From the NCBI GenBank assembly GCA_964512165.1, contig CAZEHQ010000002.1, positions 1 through 64,000 of the forward strand: 64,000 nt of DNA. Reading direction: 5' to 3'. Position numbers and translations under genes: made by a program. The stretch's first letter is position 1; every line of letters starts with the position of its first letter. Origin of the DNA: UBA8231 sp964512165 (GTDB lineage: Bacteria > Latescibacterota > UBA2968 > UBA8231). A model generated the notes under the pieces. The model worked only from the letters and a program-made list of their open reading frames with translations. It was not told the DNA's origin and ran no database searches. This document shows, one piece after another, positions 16,965 through 26,160 of this stretch.

Positions 16965-18089
16965 GTGAGAATCCAGACCGTCCACACCCATGACCTGCGT
17001 TACCCCGTGCAGCGGCCGTTCGCCAACTCCACGACATGGAACCGGGCGAGGACCGCCGGGATCGTCGAGGTGATCACGGATGACGGCCTGACGGGATGGG
17101 GGGAGGGAACCCAGGTTCCCGGGTCCGGGATCCTCGCCGACCGGGTGATCGGCAGGGATCCCTTCGACGCCGGCGCCATCGGCCGGGAAATGACACAGGC
17201 CGGGGCCTCCATGGCACAGGTCAGCGCCGTCGACATCGCCCTCTTCGACCTGATGGGGCAGGCCGTCGGGCGGCCCTGCCACCAGCTCCTCGGCGGAGCG
17301 GTGCGCGAGCGGGTGCCGGCCTACGCCAGCGGGCTGTTCCTGTTGTCGGCCAGCGAACCCGTCCTCGGGATGGAGGCCGAGGCCGCCGGGTACGCCGAGG
17401 CCGGGTTTCCCGCCGTCAAGATGAAGATCGGCCACGGCCCCCGGACCGACGCCGCCAGGGTCGCCGCGGTGCGGCGTGCCATCGGCCCCGACACGCTGCT
17501 GGCGGTGGACGCCAACTGCGCCTACGACCGGGGCACGGCACTGGAGTCGATCCGGAGCATAGAGGAGCACGACATCTACTGGTACGAGGAGCCCGTGCCG
17601 CCCACGGAGGTCCAGGCCTATCGGGAGATCCGGGCCGGCTCCGGCCTTCGGATCGCGGGAGGTGAAGCTCTGGAGGGGTTGAGTGCATTCCGTGATCTGA
17701 TCTCGAAGCGGGCTCTTGATATCGTTCAGCCTGACATTTCGATAGCAGGAGGCTTCACCGTGTGCCGGCAGGTGGAGGCACTGGCCAACGCCCACGGCGT
17801 CCAGGTGCTCCCTCACATGTGGGGCACCTCGATCCGCCTGGCGGCCACCCTCCACTGGCAGGCCACCATCCCGGATGCTCCCGGGCTGTTCCCGGAGCCG
17901 TGTCTCCTCGAGTTCGACATGACCGAGAACGCCCTGCGCACCGATCTGGCCCGGGAGCGGTTCCACCTGGTGGACGGCGCCGTCGCGGTGCCTTCCGGTC
18001 CCGGTCTGGGGATCGACATCGACCGGGAGGTACTGGAGCGGTACACCATCCGAAGGGAGATCATCGAATCGCAGGGGGCCAACGGATGA
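16965..18089 (+). CDS. Enolase-superfamily enzyme, mandelate racemase/muconate lactonizing type
   Basis: Enzymes of this family abstract the proton alpha to a carboxylate and then racemise, cycloisomerise or dehydrate the substrate. All expected residues are visible: the K-x-K pair Lys152/Lys154 (VKMKIG), metal ligands Asp182 (VDAN), Glu208 or 209 (YEEPVPP) and Glu234 (GGEAL), and His284 (LPHMWG), a pattern close to sugar-acid or mandelate-type members. The GTG at 16965 was preferred over a far upstream GTG because GAGAGAAGAG just precedes it and VRIQTVHTHDLRYP is a normal N-terminus. Length 374 aa. The stop overlaps the next dioxygenase start by ATGA, so the two are translated together. Substrate not determinable. 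Confidence 0.88.
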   Translation: MRIQTVHTHDLRYPVQRPFANSTTWNRARTAGIVEVITDDGLTGWGEGTQVPGSGILADRVIGRDPFDAGAIGREMTQAGASMAQVSAVDIALFDLMGQAVGRPCHQLLGGAVRERVPAYASGLFLLSASEPVLGMEAEAAGYAEAGFPAVKMKIGHGPRTDAARVAAVRRAIGPDTLLAVDANCAYDRGTALESIRSIEEHDIYWYEEPVPPTEVQAYREIRAGSGLRIAGGEALEGLSAFRDLISKRALDIVQPDISIAGGFTVCRQVEALANAHGVQVLPHMWGTSIRLAATLHWQATIPDAPGLFPEPCLLEFDMTENALRTDLARERFHLVDGAVAVPSGPGLGIDIDREVLERYTIRREIIESQGANG

Positions 18090-18877
18090 CCGGGGACCTG
18101 AAGATCCTGACGCCGGAGCAGAAGAGCTTCTTCGAGGACAGTGGCTACCTCCATCTGCCTGGATTCTACCAGGGAGAGGCCCTGGAGGAGTTGCGGCGGC
18201 AGTACCACGAGTTGGTGACCCGCACCGAAGGCAGGCCGGCGAACATGAGCTACTCCCACATGGAGGCGCCCGAGGGATACCCGCCGGACGGGTACAACCC
18301 CCGGAACGTGGTGGGCATGATGGACCAGACCCTGGCCGGCGACTTCTGGTTCGACCAGTTCACGGAGCCGCGGGTGGTCTCGGTGATGGTCGATTGCCTG
18401 GGACCGAACATCGACTTCCACAACGGCAAGGTGCGCAACAAGCCCCCCGGGTTCGTGGCCGGGCAGGGGTGGCACCAGGACTGGCCCTACGAGCGCCACT
18501 CGGAGCCGGGGTTGGCCGCGGCGATCACCTATCTCGACCCGACCGATGTCGAGGCCGGGGCCACCGAGGTGATCCCTGGCAGCCACCGCCGGGCCCTGCC
18601 CACGGCGGAGGGGCAGTCGACGCTGGTTCAGGAGGACGTGGACGAGTCCCGCCGCGTGGTCTGCAAGGTCGAGGCCGGCGACGTGGTGATCATCCATGTG
18701 CTCGTCGTTCACCGCGCCGGGCACAACTTCACGGACCGCAGCCGCAACGCCATCATCAATGAGTACAAGACGATGGAGGCGGTCGACGAGTGGAACAACC
18801 GGTGCGCCTTCGCAGGGATGCCGCTGGCGCGAGAGGGGCGTCTCCTGATGCCGCGGCTGACCTCGTGGTCAAAATGA
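18086..18877 (+). CDS. Phytanoyl-CoA dioxygenase (PhyH) family protein
   Basis: Non-heme iron, 2-oxoglutarate-dependent oxygenase of 263 aa. The iron-binding H-x-D is GWHQDWPYE (near residue 132), followed by the family's EVIPGSHRRALP and a distal His in VVHRAGHNFTDRSRNA, whose Arg can hold 2-oxoglutarate. All three facial-triad positions are therefore intact. Such bacterial paralogues hydroxylate small molecules; the name reflects the mammalian founding member, not the substrate. It starts at an ATGA overlap with the enolase-superfamily gene, suggesting successive steps in one route. Confidence 0.86.
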   Translation: MTGDLKILTPEQKSFFEDSGYLHLPGFYQGEALEELRRQYHELVTRTEGRPANMSYSHMEAPEGYPPDGYNPRNVVGMMDQTLAGDFWFDQFTEPRVVSVMVDCLGPNIDFHNGKVRNKPPGFVAGQGWHQDWPYERHSEPGLAAAITYLDPTDVEAGATEVIPGSHRRALPTAEGQSTLVQEDVDESRRVVCKVEAGDVVIIHVLVVHRAGHNFTDRSRNAIINEYKTMEAVDEWNNRCAFAGMPLAREGRLLMPRLTSWSK

Positions 18878-18953
18878 ACTCGGGCGAGAGCCGGCGTTCC
18901 AGCCAAGTGTCAGTGAGGATTCTGATGACCCAGCCGCCAGAGCGGAGAAGACC

Positions 18954-20636
18954 ATGAGCAGCCAGACATACCGCGTCGACCGCTTGGTCGACGTCAGGAT
19001 GCCGATGCGGGACGGGGTCGAGCTTTCGGGCGACATCTACCTGCCCCGGGGCGCCGGCCCTGTGCCCGCCGTGCTGATGCGGACCCCCTACAGCAACAGC
19101 ATCGAGCCGATGATCGAGAAGGGCCGGCGGCTGGCCGGCTCGGGGTACGCCTGTGTAATCGGCGACTGCCGCGGCCGCTGGGACTCCGACGGCGACTACT
19201 ACCCCTTCCTCCACGAGGCCGAGGACGGCTTCGACACCCAGGAGTGGATCGGAGTCCAGCCCTGGTGCAACGGCCGCATCGGCACTGCCGGTGCCTCCTA
19301 CGTGGGCACCACCCAGCTGCGTCCCGCGCCGCTGGCGAGCCGGTTCCTCAAGTGCATGGCGCCGCGCGTGATCTGCGCCGACTACCACAGCGGGTTGGTC
19401 TACCCGGGAGGGGCCCTGCAGCTGAACGTGGCCATGACCTGGGGCATGCGCACCCACGCGCGCACCGGCCAGGACATCGACTTCCACAACTGGACCGAGG
19501 CCTTCCGCTCCCTGCCCGTGGTAGACATGGACGCGGCCGGCGGCCGGCGGCTGCCGTTCTGGAAGGACTGGATCGCCCACCCGGCGTACGACGACTACTG
19601 GGCGGCCATGGACGATGAGCCGAGGTGGGGCAGCGTCCAGGCGCCGGCCTTCAACATGGGCGGCTGGTACGACCTCTACGCGAGCCAGACCTTCTCCAAC
19701 TTCAACGGGCTGCGGCTGGGCGGCGGGTCCGAGGAGGCGCGCCGCAGCCGGCTTATCGTCGGTCCCTGGCCCCACTCGCTGAGCGCGTCCACGCGCACCG
19801 GCGACATCGACTTCGGCGAGAGCTCCCTGGTGGACCTGGAGCAGGAGGAGCTGCGCTGGTTCGACCACTGGCTCAATGGCCGGGACAACGGTATCGACCA
19901 GGAGCCGCCCCTGCGCCTGTTCGTCATGGGGGTCAACGAGTGGCGGGACGAGCACGAGTGGCCCCTGGCGCGCACCGACTGGCAGGACTGGCACCTGCAC
20001 TCCGGCGGCCGGGCCAACTCCGTCCTCGGCGACGGCGCCCTGGGCCGGGAGGCGCCGGCGGACGAGCCGGCGGACGAGTTCGTCTACGACCCCGAGCACC
20101 CGGTGCAGACCCTGGGCGGCAACAACTGCTGCTCGCCCCACATCGTGCCCTGGGGACCCCACGATCAGCGGCCCGTGGAAATGCGGGGGGACGTGCTCGT
20201 CTACACGAGCCCGGTGCTGGAGGAGGACCTGGAGGTGATCGGGCCGGTGGAGGCGGTGCTCTACGCGGCCACCGACGGACCGGACACGGACTTCACCGCC
20301 AAGCTCGTCGACGTCTCCCCGAGCGGATACGCCATGAACCTGTGCGACGGCATCCGCCGGGGGCGCTACCGGGAGAGCCGGGGGCGGGAGGCGATGCTGG
20401 AGCCGGGGAAGGTGTACGAATACCGCATCGAGGTCGGGGTGACGGCCAACGTCTTCCGGCGGGGGCACCGCGTCCGCCTGGAGATCTCGTCGAGCAACTT
20501 CCCCCGATTCGACCGCAACCCCAACACGGGCAACCCCTACGGCATGGACGCGGAGCTGCGGCGTGCGTGCCAGACCGTCCATCACTGCCGGGCCTGGCCG
20601 AGCCGCCTGCGCCTGCCCGTGGCACCGGCGCGATAG
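18954..20636 (+). CDS. CocE/NonD family hydrolase (X-Pro dipeptidyl-peptidase type)
   Basis: Alpha/beta-hydrolase esterase or amidase of 560 aa, the usual size. The nucleophile elbow is AGASYVG with Ser115. The acid lies in TDGPDTDF and the His in FRRGHRVRLEISSSNFPRF, a hallmark of the family, followed by the jelly-roll C-terminal domain that binds substrate. There is no signal peptide, so the enzyme is likely cytoplasmic. A GGAGAAGA sequence precedes the ATG. It lies between a PhyH dioxygenase and a dehydrogenase on the same strand and probably opens an ester or amide bond in the same catabolic route; the substrate is unknown. Confidence 0.9.
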   Translation: MSSQTYRVDRLVDVRMPMRDGVELSGDIYLPRGAGPVPAVLMRTPYSNSIEPMIEKGRRLAGSGYACVIGDCRGRWDSDGDYYPFLHEAEDGFDTQEWIGVQPWCNGRIGTAGASYVGTTQLRPAPLASRFLKCMAPRVICADYHSGLVYPGGALQLNVAMTWGMRTHARTGQDIDFHNWTEAFRSLPVVDMDAAGGRRLPFWKDWIAHPAYDDYWAAMDDEPRWGSVQAPAFNMGGWYDLYASQTFSNFNGLRLGGGSEEARRSRLIVGPWPHSLSASTRTGDIDFGESSLVDLEQEELRWFDHWLNGRDNGIDQEPPLRLFVMGVNEWRDEHEWPLARTDWQDWHLHSGGRANSVLGDGALGREAPADEPADEFVYDPEHPVQTLGGNNCCSPHIVPWGPHDQRPVEMRGDVLVYTSPVLEEDLEVIGPVEAVLYAATDGPDTDFTAKLVDVSPSGYAMNLCDGIRRGRYRESRGREAMLEPGKVYEYRIEVGVTANVFRRGHRVRLEISSSNFPRFDRNPNTGNPYGMDAELRRACQTVHHCRAWPSRLRLPVAPAR

Positions 20637-20664
20637 CAGGAACCCCAACCAGGAGGAGAGAGGG

Positions 20665-21657
20665 ATGGACCGAGTGGGAGTGATCGGTTGCCGCGGCATC
20701 GGCGTGCGGCACGCCCAGGGCATCGCCGGGCTCGAGGACGCGGAGGTCGTGGCGGCCTGCGACCTGTCCACCGACCAGCTGAACGAGTTCGGCCAGCGCT
20801 TCCAGGAGACCTGGCCGGAGCTGAAGCGCTATACCAGCCACCGCCGCATGCTCGACGAGCAGTCCCTGGACATCGTCGGTGTGGCCACGGGTGACAACGC
20901 CCACGCCCAACTGGTGGTCGATGCGGCTGAGGCCGGCGTCAAGGGCATCTTCTGCGAGAAGCCCCTGGCGACCACGGTCGAGGACGGGGCCCGCATGTTG
21001 GAGGCCTGCGAGCGGAACGGCACCGTCCTGTCCGTCGACCACACGCGGCGCTTCATGCCCATGTGGGCACACGCCAAGGAGCTGATCGAGGCGGGGGAGA
21101 TCGGCGAGGTGCAGTACATCGTCGGCTCCCTGCGCGGCGGCCGGGCGATGCTCTACCGCAACGGGACCCACTCCATCGACGCCATCTGCTGGTACGCGGA
21201 CGCGGCTCCCGAATGGGTGCTGGCGGAGCTTGAGAGCGGGTACGAGGACTACACGGAGTACCGCGGCGACGGCGGCCACGACCCGGCCACCGAGCCGGGC
21301 GCCTACGGGATGATCCGCTTCGCCAACGGGGTCCGCGCCTTCTACGCCGGCGGCTCGAAGACGACGCCGGGGCCGAAGTCGACCACCGAGGTCATCGGCT
21401 CCACCGGCCGCCTGCTGATGTCGGGCACGGATGACGGCCAGATCTTCCGCGGCGAAGAGGCGGAGCCGCTGCCGGTGCCGGAGTGGCCGGTGTCGGGGAT
21501 CGAGGCCGGCATGCAGAGCCTGGTGAGAGCCGTGCGCGAAGGGCGTCCCCCGACCTCCACCGGGCGGGAGGCGCAGCGCGTGGTGGAGGTGATCGCCGGG
21601 TTCCTGCAGTCACAGCAGGAAGGTCACCGCCCGGTGATGATCCCCGAGGACCGCTGA
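20665..21657 (+). CDS. Gfo/Idh/MocA family oxidoreductase
   Basis: Dehydrogenase of 330 aa. The Rossmann motif GVIGCRGIGVRHA is at the N-terminus (a slightly unusual G-C-x-G-I-G form), the catalytic EKPLATTVEDGARML loop is near residue 97, and the HSIDAICWYAD helix carries the family's catalytic His. The ATG at 20665 follows GGAGGAGAGAGGG, a strong ribosome-binding site, and starts exactly at the Rossmann strand. It lies 28 bases after the CocE-type hydrolase gene, so one message is likely. The probable role is NAD-dependent oxidation of a sugar or sugar acid. Confidence 0.9.
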   Translation: MDRVGVIGCRGIGVRHAQGIAGLEDAEVVAACDLSTDQLNEFGQRFQETWPELKRYTSHRRMLDEQSLDIVGVATGDNAHAQLVVDAAEAGVKGIFCEKPLATTVEDGARMLEACERNGTVLSVDHTRRFMPMWAHAKELIEAGEIGEVQYIVGSLRGGRAMLYRNGTHSIDAICWYADAAPEWVLAELESGYEDYTEYRGDGGHDPATEPGAYGMIRFANGVRAFYAGGSKTTPGPKSTTEVIGSTGRLLMSGTDDGQIFRGEEAEPLPVPEWPVSGIEAGMQSLVRAVREGRPPTSTGREAQRVVEVIAGFLQSQQEGHRPVMIPEDR

Positions 21658-21665
21658 GTCCGGCC

Positions 21666-22550
21666 TCAGTCGAGCCGGTACAGACGCGCGGCGTTGCCGT
21701 GCAGCAGGGCGCCCTGGTCGTCGTCGCAGCGCGAGGCGATGATCCGGCGCAGGGCCTGGACCCACTCCCCCAGGCTGGCGCCCAGGGTGCAGACCGGCCA
21801 GTCGCCGCCGAAGACGACGCGGTCGGGAGGGAAGGCGTCGAGGCAGTGGTCCACCGTCGGTGCCAGCAGGTCGGCCGACCAGCCCTCGGTCACCCGGGCG
21901 ACGATGCCGGAGATCTTGCAGACCACATTCGGCTGTTGACCGAGGGCCGAGATGCCGTCCCGCCACTGGCCGGCCGTGTGGGCGAAGGGGCCCGACTCGG
22001 GCCCGGCGGCGCCGGCGATGATGTTGGGATCGGCATTGCCGCAGTGATCGAGGATGAGCAGGGTCCCGGGGCAGCGCTCGGCAAGGCTCACTGCGTCGGC
22101 CAGCTCACCGGGCCGGAGGCAGACGTCGAAGCTCAGGCCCGCATCGCCGAGGCGGCGCACACCGTTTACGAAACCCTCCTGCAGACAGGTCCCCGGGGGG
22201 GCATCGGCATGGAGGATCCGGCGCACGCCGCGCACGTGGGGCTCGTCGCGCAGGCGGCCGACCCAGTCGGCGAACCCCGGGTCCGCCGGACGGCCGGAGA
22301 CCACGGCGGCTGCCATCGGGTCGGCCGGGTCGGCGCACAACCGTCCCACGAGGTCGACCTCGGCGGCGATCTGCTCCGGCGCCGCGTCGACCTCCATGTA
22401 CACGGTCCGCTCCACGCCGCAGCCCTCGGCGGCGGCCGCGTAGTCGGCGGTCAGGAAGCTGCGGTTCAGGGGCTCCACCTCGTCGAGCCAGGGGAGGCGG
22501 AGGCGGGACAGGACCCAGAGGTGCTGGTGGGTGTCTACGATGGGATGCAT
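21666..22550 (-). CDS. Amidohydrolase, L-fuconolactonase-like (COG3618 type)
   Basis: TIM-barrel hydrolase of 294 aa. It opens with IVDTHQHLW, the metal-binding H-x-H of the lactonase branch of the amidohydrolase superfamily, continues with ILDHCGN and ends with VFGGDWPVC, in which the Asp is the catalytic base. Related enzymes open sugar lactones such as fuconolactone or pyrone dicarboxylate lactone. It is transcribed with the amidohydrolase upstream (63-base gap). The 3' end converges with the Gfo/Idh/MocA gene, an oxidoreductase of the sort that makes lactones, so the two may act in sequence; this is inference. Confidence 0.87.
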   Translation of the reverse strand: MHPIVDTHQHLWVLSRLRLPWLDEVEPLNRSFLTADYAAAAEGCGVERTVYMEVDAAPEQIAAEVDLVGRLCADPADPMAAAVVSGRPADPGFADWVGRLRDEPHVRGVRRILHADAPPGTCLQEGFVNGVRRLGDAGLSFDVCLRPGELADAVSLAERCPGTLLILDHCGNADPNIIAGAAGPESGPFAHTAGQWRDGISALGQQPNVVCKISGIVARVTEGWSADLLAPTVDHCLDAFPPDRVVFGGDWPVCTLGASLGEWVQALRRIIASRCDDDQGALLHGNAARLYRLD

Positions 22551-22613
22551 GAGAGGGCAGGTCTCCGGTTGTGGGTGGGTCCGGGTGGGCTGGATCCCGC
22601 CGGCCGCGGCCGA

Positions 22614-23483
22614 TCAGGGCCAGAGCAGGCGCCGCGCCGTGCAGTACAATATGGACCGCTTCTCCGCGTCCGTGAGGAAGTCGGCCTTGCGGATGACGTC
22701 GACGGCGGCCGGCAGATCCCGGGCCGGATCCGCCATGAGCACCGGTCCGCCGCTGTCGCTCTCCCACATGCAGCGTTCGGCGCCGAAGGCGGAGATCACG
22801 TCGCGCAGCAGAGGCCCGGTGCCGGCGAAGGGTCGGCCGCCCCCGCCGAGGGCGTGAACCGGTCCGAGCTTCACGTGGACCCGCGGGTGCCGCGCGAGGG
22901 CGGTGAGGCCCTCCAGCTCGGCGGGGTCGATGCGGCCGCCGCGGAGGCGCACGCCGCCCACGTGGTCGAGGATGACGGGCGCCTCCGGGAAGCGCCCGCA
23001 CATGCGGTCGACCTCGGCCAGGTCGGGGGGTCCGAGAAGGAAGCTGAGGACGAGGCCGTGCTCGGCGGCGGCGGCGAACATGCGCTCGTACCCCTCCTGC
23101 TCCAGCCAGCGCTCCCCCTGGCCGAAGTCGGGCTGGGCGCTCCGGCCCCGGATGCGGAAGGCGCGCACCCCGCGGGAGGCGAGATCGAGCATGGCGCGGT
23201 CTGGAGAGCCGAGGGAAGCGTCGGTGACGGCAGGAACGATGCCGGTGCCCACGCATCGGTCGGGGTCGGAGTCGATGAGGTCGACGATGTAGCTGTGGTC
23301 GAGCCCGTACCAGGTGATCTGGATCAGGTTCAGGCACATGGGCTCGCCGACGGCCTCGCTCCAGCGGCGATGGTCCTCAGGCGTGAAGGAGGGCAGCCAA
23401 GGGTCGGAGGGACCGAAGCCGGGGGCGTAGGGGTAGCGGCCGTGGTCGGGGCTCCAGACGTGGATGTGGGCGTCGACGATCAC
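22614..23483 (-). CDS. Amidohydrolase (TIM-barrel, PF04909-like), paralogue of the gene at 41.6 kb
   Basis: A 289-aa metal-dependent hydrolase with IVDAHIHVW at the start, VILDHVGG in the middle and CMWESDSGGP near the end, where Glu or Asp would act in catalysis. Lactonase or decarboxylase activity is typical of the family. It shares many segments with the product of 41580-42437, for example FTPE, WYGxDHxYIxDLI and CMWESDSGGP, so the two are close paralogues although 18 kb apart. Both sit beside a PhyH-type gene. It is divergent from the PhyH gene at 23588. Confidence 0.83.
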   Translation of the reverse strand: MIVDAHIHVWSPDHGRYPYAPGFGPSDPWLPSFTPEDHRRWSEAVGEPMCLNLIQITWYGLDHSYIVDLIDSDPDRCVGTGIVPAVTDASLGSPDRAMLDLASRGVRAFRIRGRSAQPDFGQGERWLEQEGYERMFAAAAEHGLVLSFLLGPPDLAEVDRMCGRFPEAPVILDHVGGVRLRGGRIDPAELEGLTALARHPRVHVKLGPVHALGGGGRPFAGTGPLLRDVISAFGAERCMWESDSGGPVLMADPARDLPAAVDVIRKADFLTDAEKRSILYCTARRLLWP

Positions 23484-23587
23484 CGGCGGACTCGGGTGCC
23501 GGGCCTTTCTCTCCGGGGCTGCGCATCGTACGAATCAGGCAGGGTGTGCTCAAGGCCGGGGCCGGCCGTTTCCGAATCGAGGTGAGT

Positions 23588-24436
23588 GTGAAGGAGATCG
23601 AGAAATACCTCTTCGACCTGCAGGGTTACATCGTCCTCGAAGGCGTGTTGTCGGATGCCGAGGTGGTTCGGGCCAACGAGGCCGTCGACCGGCACACGCA
23701 CCTCATCCACGAGCGCACCGGGGAGCTCTCTCTGTCGGGGGACTCGACCACCCTCAAGGGCACCACGGGCCGCGGCGATCTGGGCGGACTTCTTGGCTGG
23801 GAGAAGCCGTGGTGCGAGCCCTTCCGGGAGATGCTCGTCCACCCCCGCGTCGTCGCCTGCCTCAACACCATCCTCGGGGCCGGGTGGCGCCTCGACCACA
23901 ACGCCGGCCTGATCTCCATGCGCAGGGGGGCCGAGGGCCACCTCCTCCACGGCTCCTCGGGCCCCGGCTTCGACCGCCATCAGTACTACCTCTTCCAGAA
24001 CGGCCGGATGCACAACGGCCTGACGGTGGCCGCCTGGCAGCTGACCGACAGCAACCCCGGGGACGGCGGCCTGTGCCTGATCCCGGGAAGCCACAAAGGC
24101 AACTACGCCTGTCCTCAGGAGGTCAGGAAGTGGCTGGCCCACCGGGAGATCGTGCGCCAGGTCGCGTGCAGGGCCGGTGACGTGGTGATCTTCACCGAGG
24201 CGGTGACCCACGGCACGCTCCCTTGGACGGCGGACCACGACCGTCGCAGCGTGCTGTTCCGCATGTCCCCGGGAAACCTGGCCTATGCCCCCGGTTACAA
24301 CCCCTGGCCGGAGGAGATGCTGGCGGGGATGACCCCCGAGCAGCGCGCCGTTCTCGAGCCCCCGTACCACTCGCGGCTGAGCCGTCCGGAGCTCGGCGAC
24401 GACGGGAAGCTGGCGGGAACGCCGGCGGCGCCCTGA
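23588..24436 (+). CDS. Phytanoyl-CoA dioxygenase (PhyH) family protein, atypical iron site
   Basis: A 282-aa member of the PhyH superfamily, recognised by GGLCLIPGSHKGNY and the distal FTEAVTHGTLPW segment with its His, then RRSVLFRMSPGN. I see no ordinary H-x-D; the only candidates in the right area are LLHGSS and DRHQYY, so metal binding may be rearranged or lost. Start uncertain: GTG 23588 and 23582 both follow the GAGGTGA region, and another GTG lies at 23546. The gene is 64 bases ahead of a second PhyH gene on the same strand, and divergent from two amidohydrolases. Confidence 0.78.
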   Translation: MKEIEKYLFDLQGYIVLEGVLSDAEVVRANEAVDRHTHLIHERTGELSLSGDSTTLKGTTGRGDLGGLLGWEKPWCEPFREMLVHPRVVACLNTILGAGWRLDHNAGLISMRRGAEGHLLHGSSGPGFDRHQYYLFQNGRMHNGLTVAAWQLTDSNPGDGGLCLIPGSHKGNYACPQEVRKWLAHREIVRQVACRAGDVVIFTEAVTHGTLPWTADHDRRSVLFRMSPGNLAYAPGYNPWPEEMLAGMTPEQRAVLEPPYHSRLSRPELGDDGKLAGTPAAP

Positions 24437-24500
24437 GCGGAGCCCTTCAGATCACCGGAGGCCGCATCGTCAGGCAGGCCTCGCCCGAGGGAGGAAGACC

Positions 24501-25283
24501 ATGCTGACCGACCGCATCGCCGACCGACAGTGGGACGACTTCCAGGAGCTGGGATACGTGCACCTGGGCCGGGCCGAGGCCGGCGAGATCGCCGCCCTGC
24601 AGCGGCGCATCGACGAGATCATGTTGGGCACCGCCGCGATCGATTACGACGAGGTCATGATGCAGCTGGACCGCTCCGGCGGTCCCGACTCGAGGCCCGG
24701 CTCCCAGTCGAGGGGCCACAAGGGAGCCACCCTCGCCTATCGCAAGATCCAGAATCTGGAGCTCGATTCGCTGTTCCTGGCGTATCTGCAGCGACCCCTG
24801 TTCCGGGACATCTGCGAGCGGATGTACGGCGAGGAGACGGCGGTCGCCTGCTACCGAGCGATGTTCATGAACAAGCCCTCCGGCCTCGGCACCCACCTGA
24901 TCTGGCACCAGGACCGCTGGACGGCCCTCGACAGGGATCCCCTGGTCACGGTGTGGACGGCGCTGGACCCGGCGACCCCGGAGAACGGCTGCGTTCAGAT
25001 CGTGCCCGGGTCGCATCGGCGCCTTCTCAACCCCGAGCACGGCTCCGGGTTCCTCACCGAGACGATGGCGGCGGAGATCGCATCCCGCTCCGACATCGAG
25101 CAGCTGCAAATGGAGGCGGGGGAGGTCGTGCTGCTGCACAACCACCTGCTGCACTCCTCGGGGGTGAACCGCACCCGGCAGTCGAGGCGCGCCTTCAGCG
25201 TCTGCTACATGGAGGCGGCCACCGTGTGCAGCAGCGGCGCCACCTTCCCCGTCGTCTTCGGGGAAGGGGCCCTGGCGGCCTAG
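24501..25283 (+). CDS. Phytanoyl-CoA dioxygenase (PhyH) family protein
   Basis: Iron/2-oxoglutarate oxygenase of 260 aa. The triad is intact: H-x-D in IWHQDRWTALD (near residue 135), then CVQIVPGSHRRLL, the distal His in LLHNHLLHSSGVNRT and a following Arg for 2-oxoglutarate. GGAGGAAGACC precedes the ATG. It follows another PhyH gene by 64 bases and converges with a third, so three dioxygenase genes stand side by side. The sequences are too different for recent duplication, which suggests separate hydroxylation steps or substrates. Confidence 0.86.
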   Translation: MLTDRIADRQWDDFQELGYVHLGRAEAGEIAALQRRIDEIMLGTAAIDYDEVMMQLDRSGGPDSRPGSQSRGHKGATLAYRKIQNLELDSLFLAYLQRPLFRDICERMYGEETAVACYRAMFMNKPSGLGTHLIWHQDRWTALDRDPLVTVWTALDPATPENGCVQIVPGSHRRLLNPEHGSGFLTETMAAEIASRSDIEQLQMEAGEVVLLHNHLLHSSGVNRTRQSRRAFSVCYMEAATVCSSGATFPVVFGEGALAA

Positions 25284-25296
25284 GCCGGCGGCCGGC

Positions 25297-26037
25297 TCAG
25301 ACCGCCCAGTATTTCCACAGGTCCTCCGGCACGTCGTACTTCATCTCCTCGCGGTCAGTGCGGTGCCAGCGGGCGAAGACGCCCAGCCTCGGGCGGGTGC
25401 GCACGTTCGGCGAGCCCGTGTGACAGAGGAAGCAGTGCCAGAGGATGACGTCTCCGGCCCGCCCGGTGAACTCGACGGGTCCGGCCGATGACTCGTCCGA
25501 GAACAGCCCCCACTGCCGCTCCTCCCAGTCCTCGCGGTCCCGGAAGCTGCCGTCGATCTGCTCCGGGTGCTCGCGGAAGTAGGCCTGCACCGGCTCGTGG
25601 CTGCGCGGCCAGTAGACGAAGCCGCCGCCCCCGGGCTCGACGTCGTCCATGTAGGTCGTGGCGCCGAGCATGAAGCCGCCGCTCCAGCCGCCCGGACCGT
25701 AGCCGTCGATGTGGCCGGAGTCGGGCATCTGCCAGACCGCGTCTTCGGGGCCCGGCCACTTCACCAGCATCGACCCGCCGCCTCCTCCGAACATGCCGCC
25801 GCCGAGCTGCTCGATGATCTCCCGCATGCGCGACAGTTGTCCGAGGGGCGGGTCGACCCCGAAGCCCTGGATCACGTAGTCCTCCGGCCAGGTGGCCCGG
25901 TCGTCGCGGTCGGCGCCGACGTGGGACCAGAACTGGTCGCGCCAGGCGGAGAGCGTTTCGGGCTCGACGAGCCCCTCGAGGAGGAGGAAACCCTGGCGCT
26001 TGAAGAGGTCGATCTGTCCGGGATCGAGGGGGCTCAT
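25297..26037 (-). CDS. Phytanoyl-CoA dioxygenase (PhyH) family protein
   Basis: A 246-aa oxygenase with an H-x-D in SGHIDGYGPGG, a VEPGGGGFVYWPRSHEP segment in place of the usual PGSH, and the distal His in LCHTGSPNVRTRPR. The glycine-rich stretch GGGMFGGGGG near residue 85 is unusual and may be a flexible loop over the active site. It is transcribed from the divergent region shared with the sugar-isomerase operon at 26231 and converges with the PhyH gene at 24501, with 13 bases between the stops. Confidence 0.84.
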   Translation of the reverse strand: MSPLDPGQIDLFKRQGFLLLEGLVEPETLSAWRDQFWSHVGADRDDRATWPEDYVIQGFGVDPPLGQLSRMREIIEQLGGGMFGGGGGSMLVKWPGPEDAVWQMPDSGHIDGYGPGGWSGGFMLGATTYMDDVEPGGGGFVYWPRSHEPVQAYFREHPEQIDGSFRDREDWEERQWGLFSDESSAGPVEFTGRAGDVILWHCFLCHTGSPNVRTRPRLGVFARWHRTDREEMKYDVPEDLWKYWAV

Positions 26038-26160
26038 CGGGGTTTCTCCAGGTCAGGGGACCGGACGCTCGGCCCCCCGGGGGCTGCGGGGCACAACGAT
26101 CGGGGTGGCGGCCAAAGGAAACTCGGTGATCCCGGCGGCGGCAACCCGGGTTGTGGGCGG

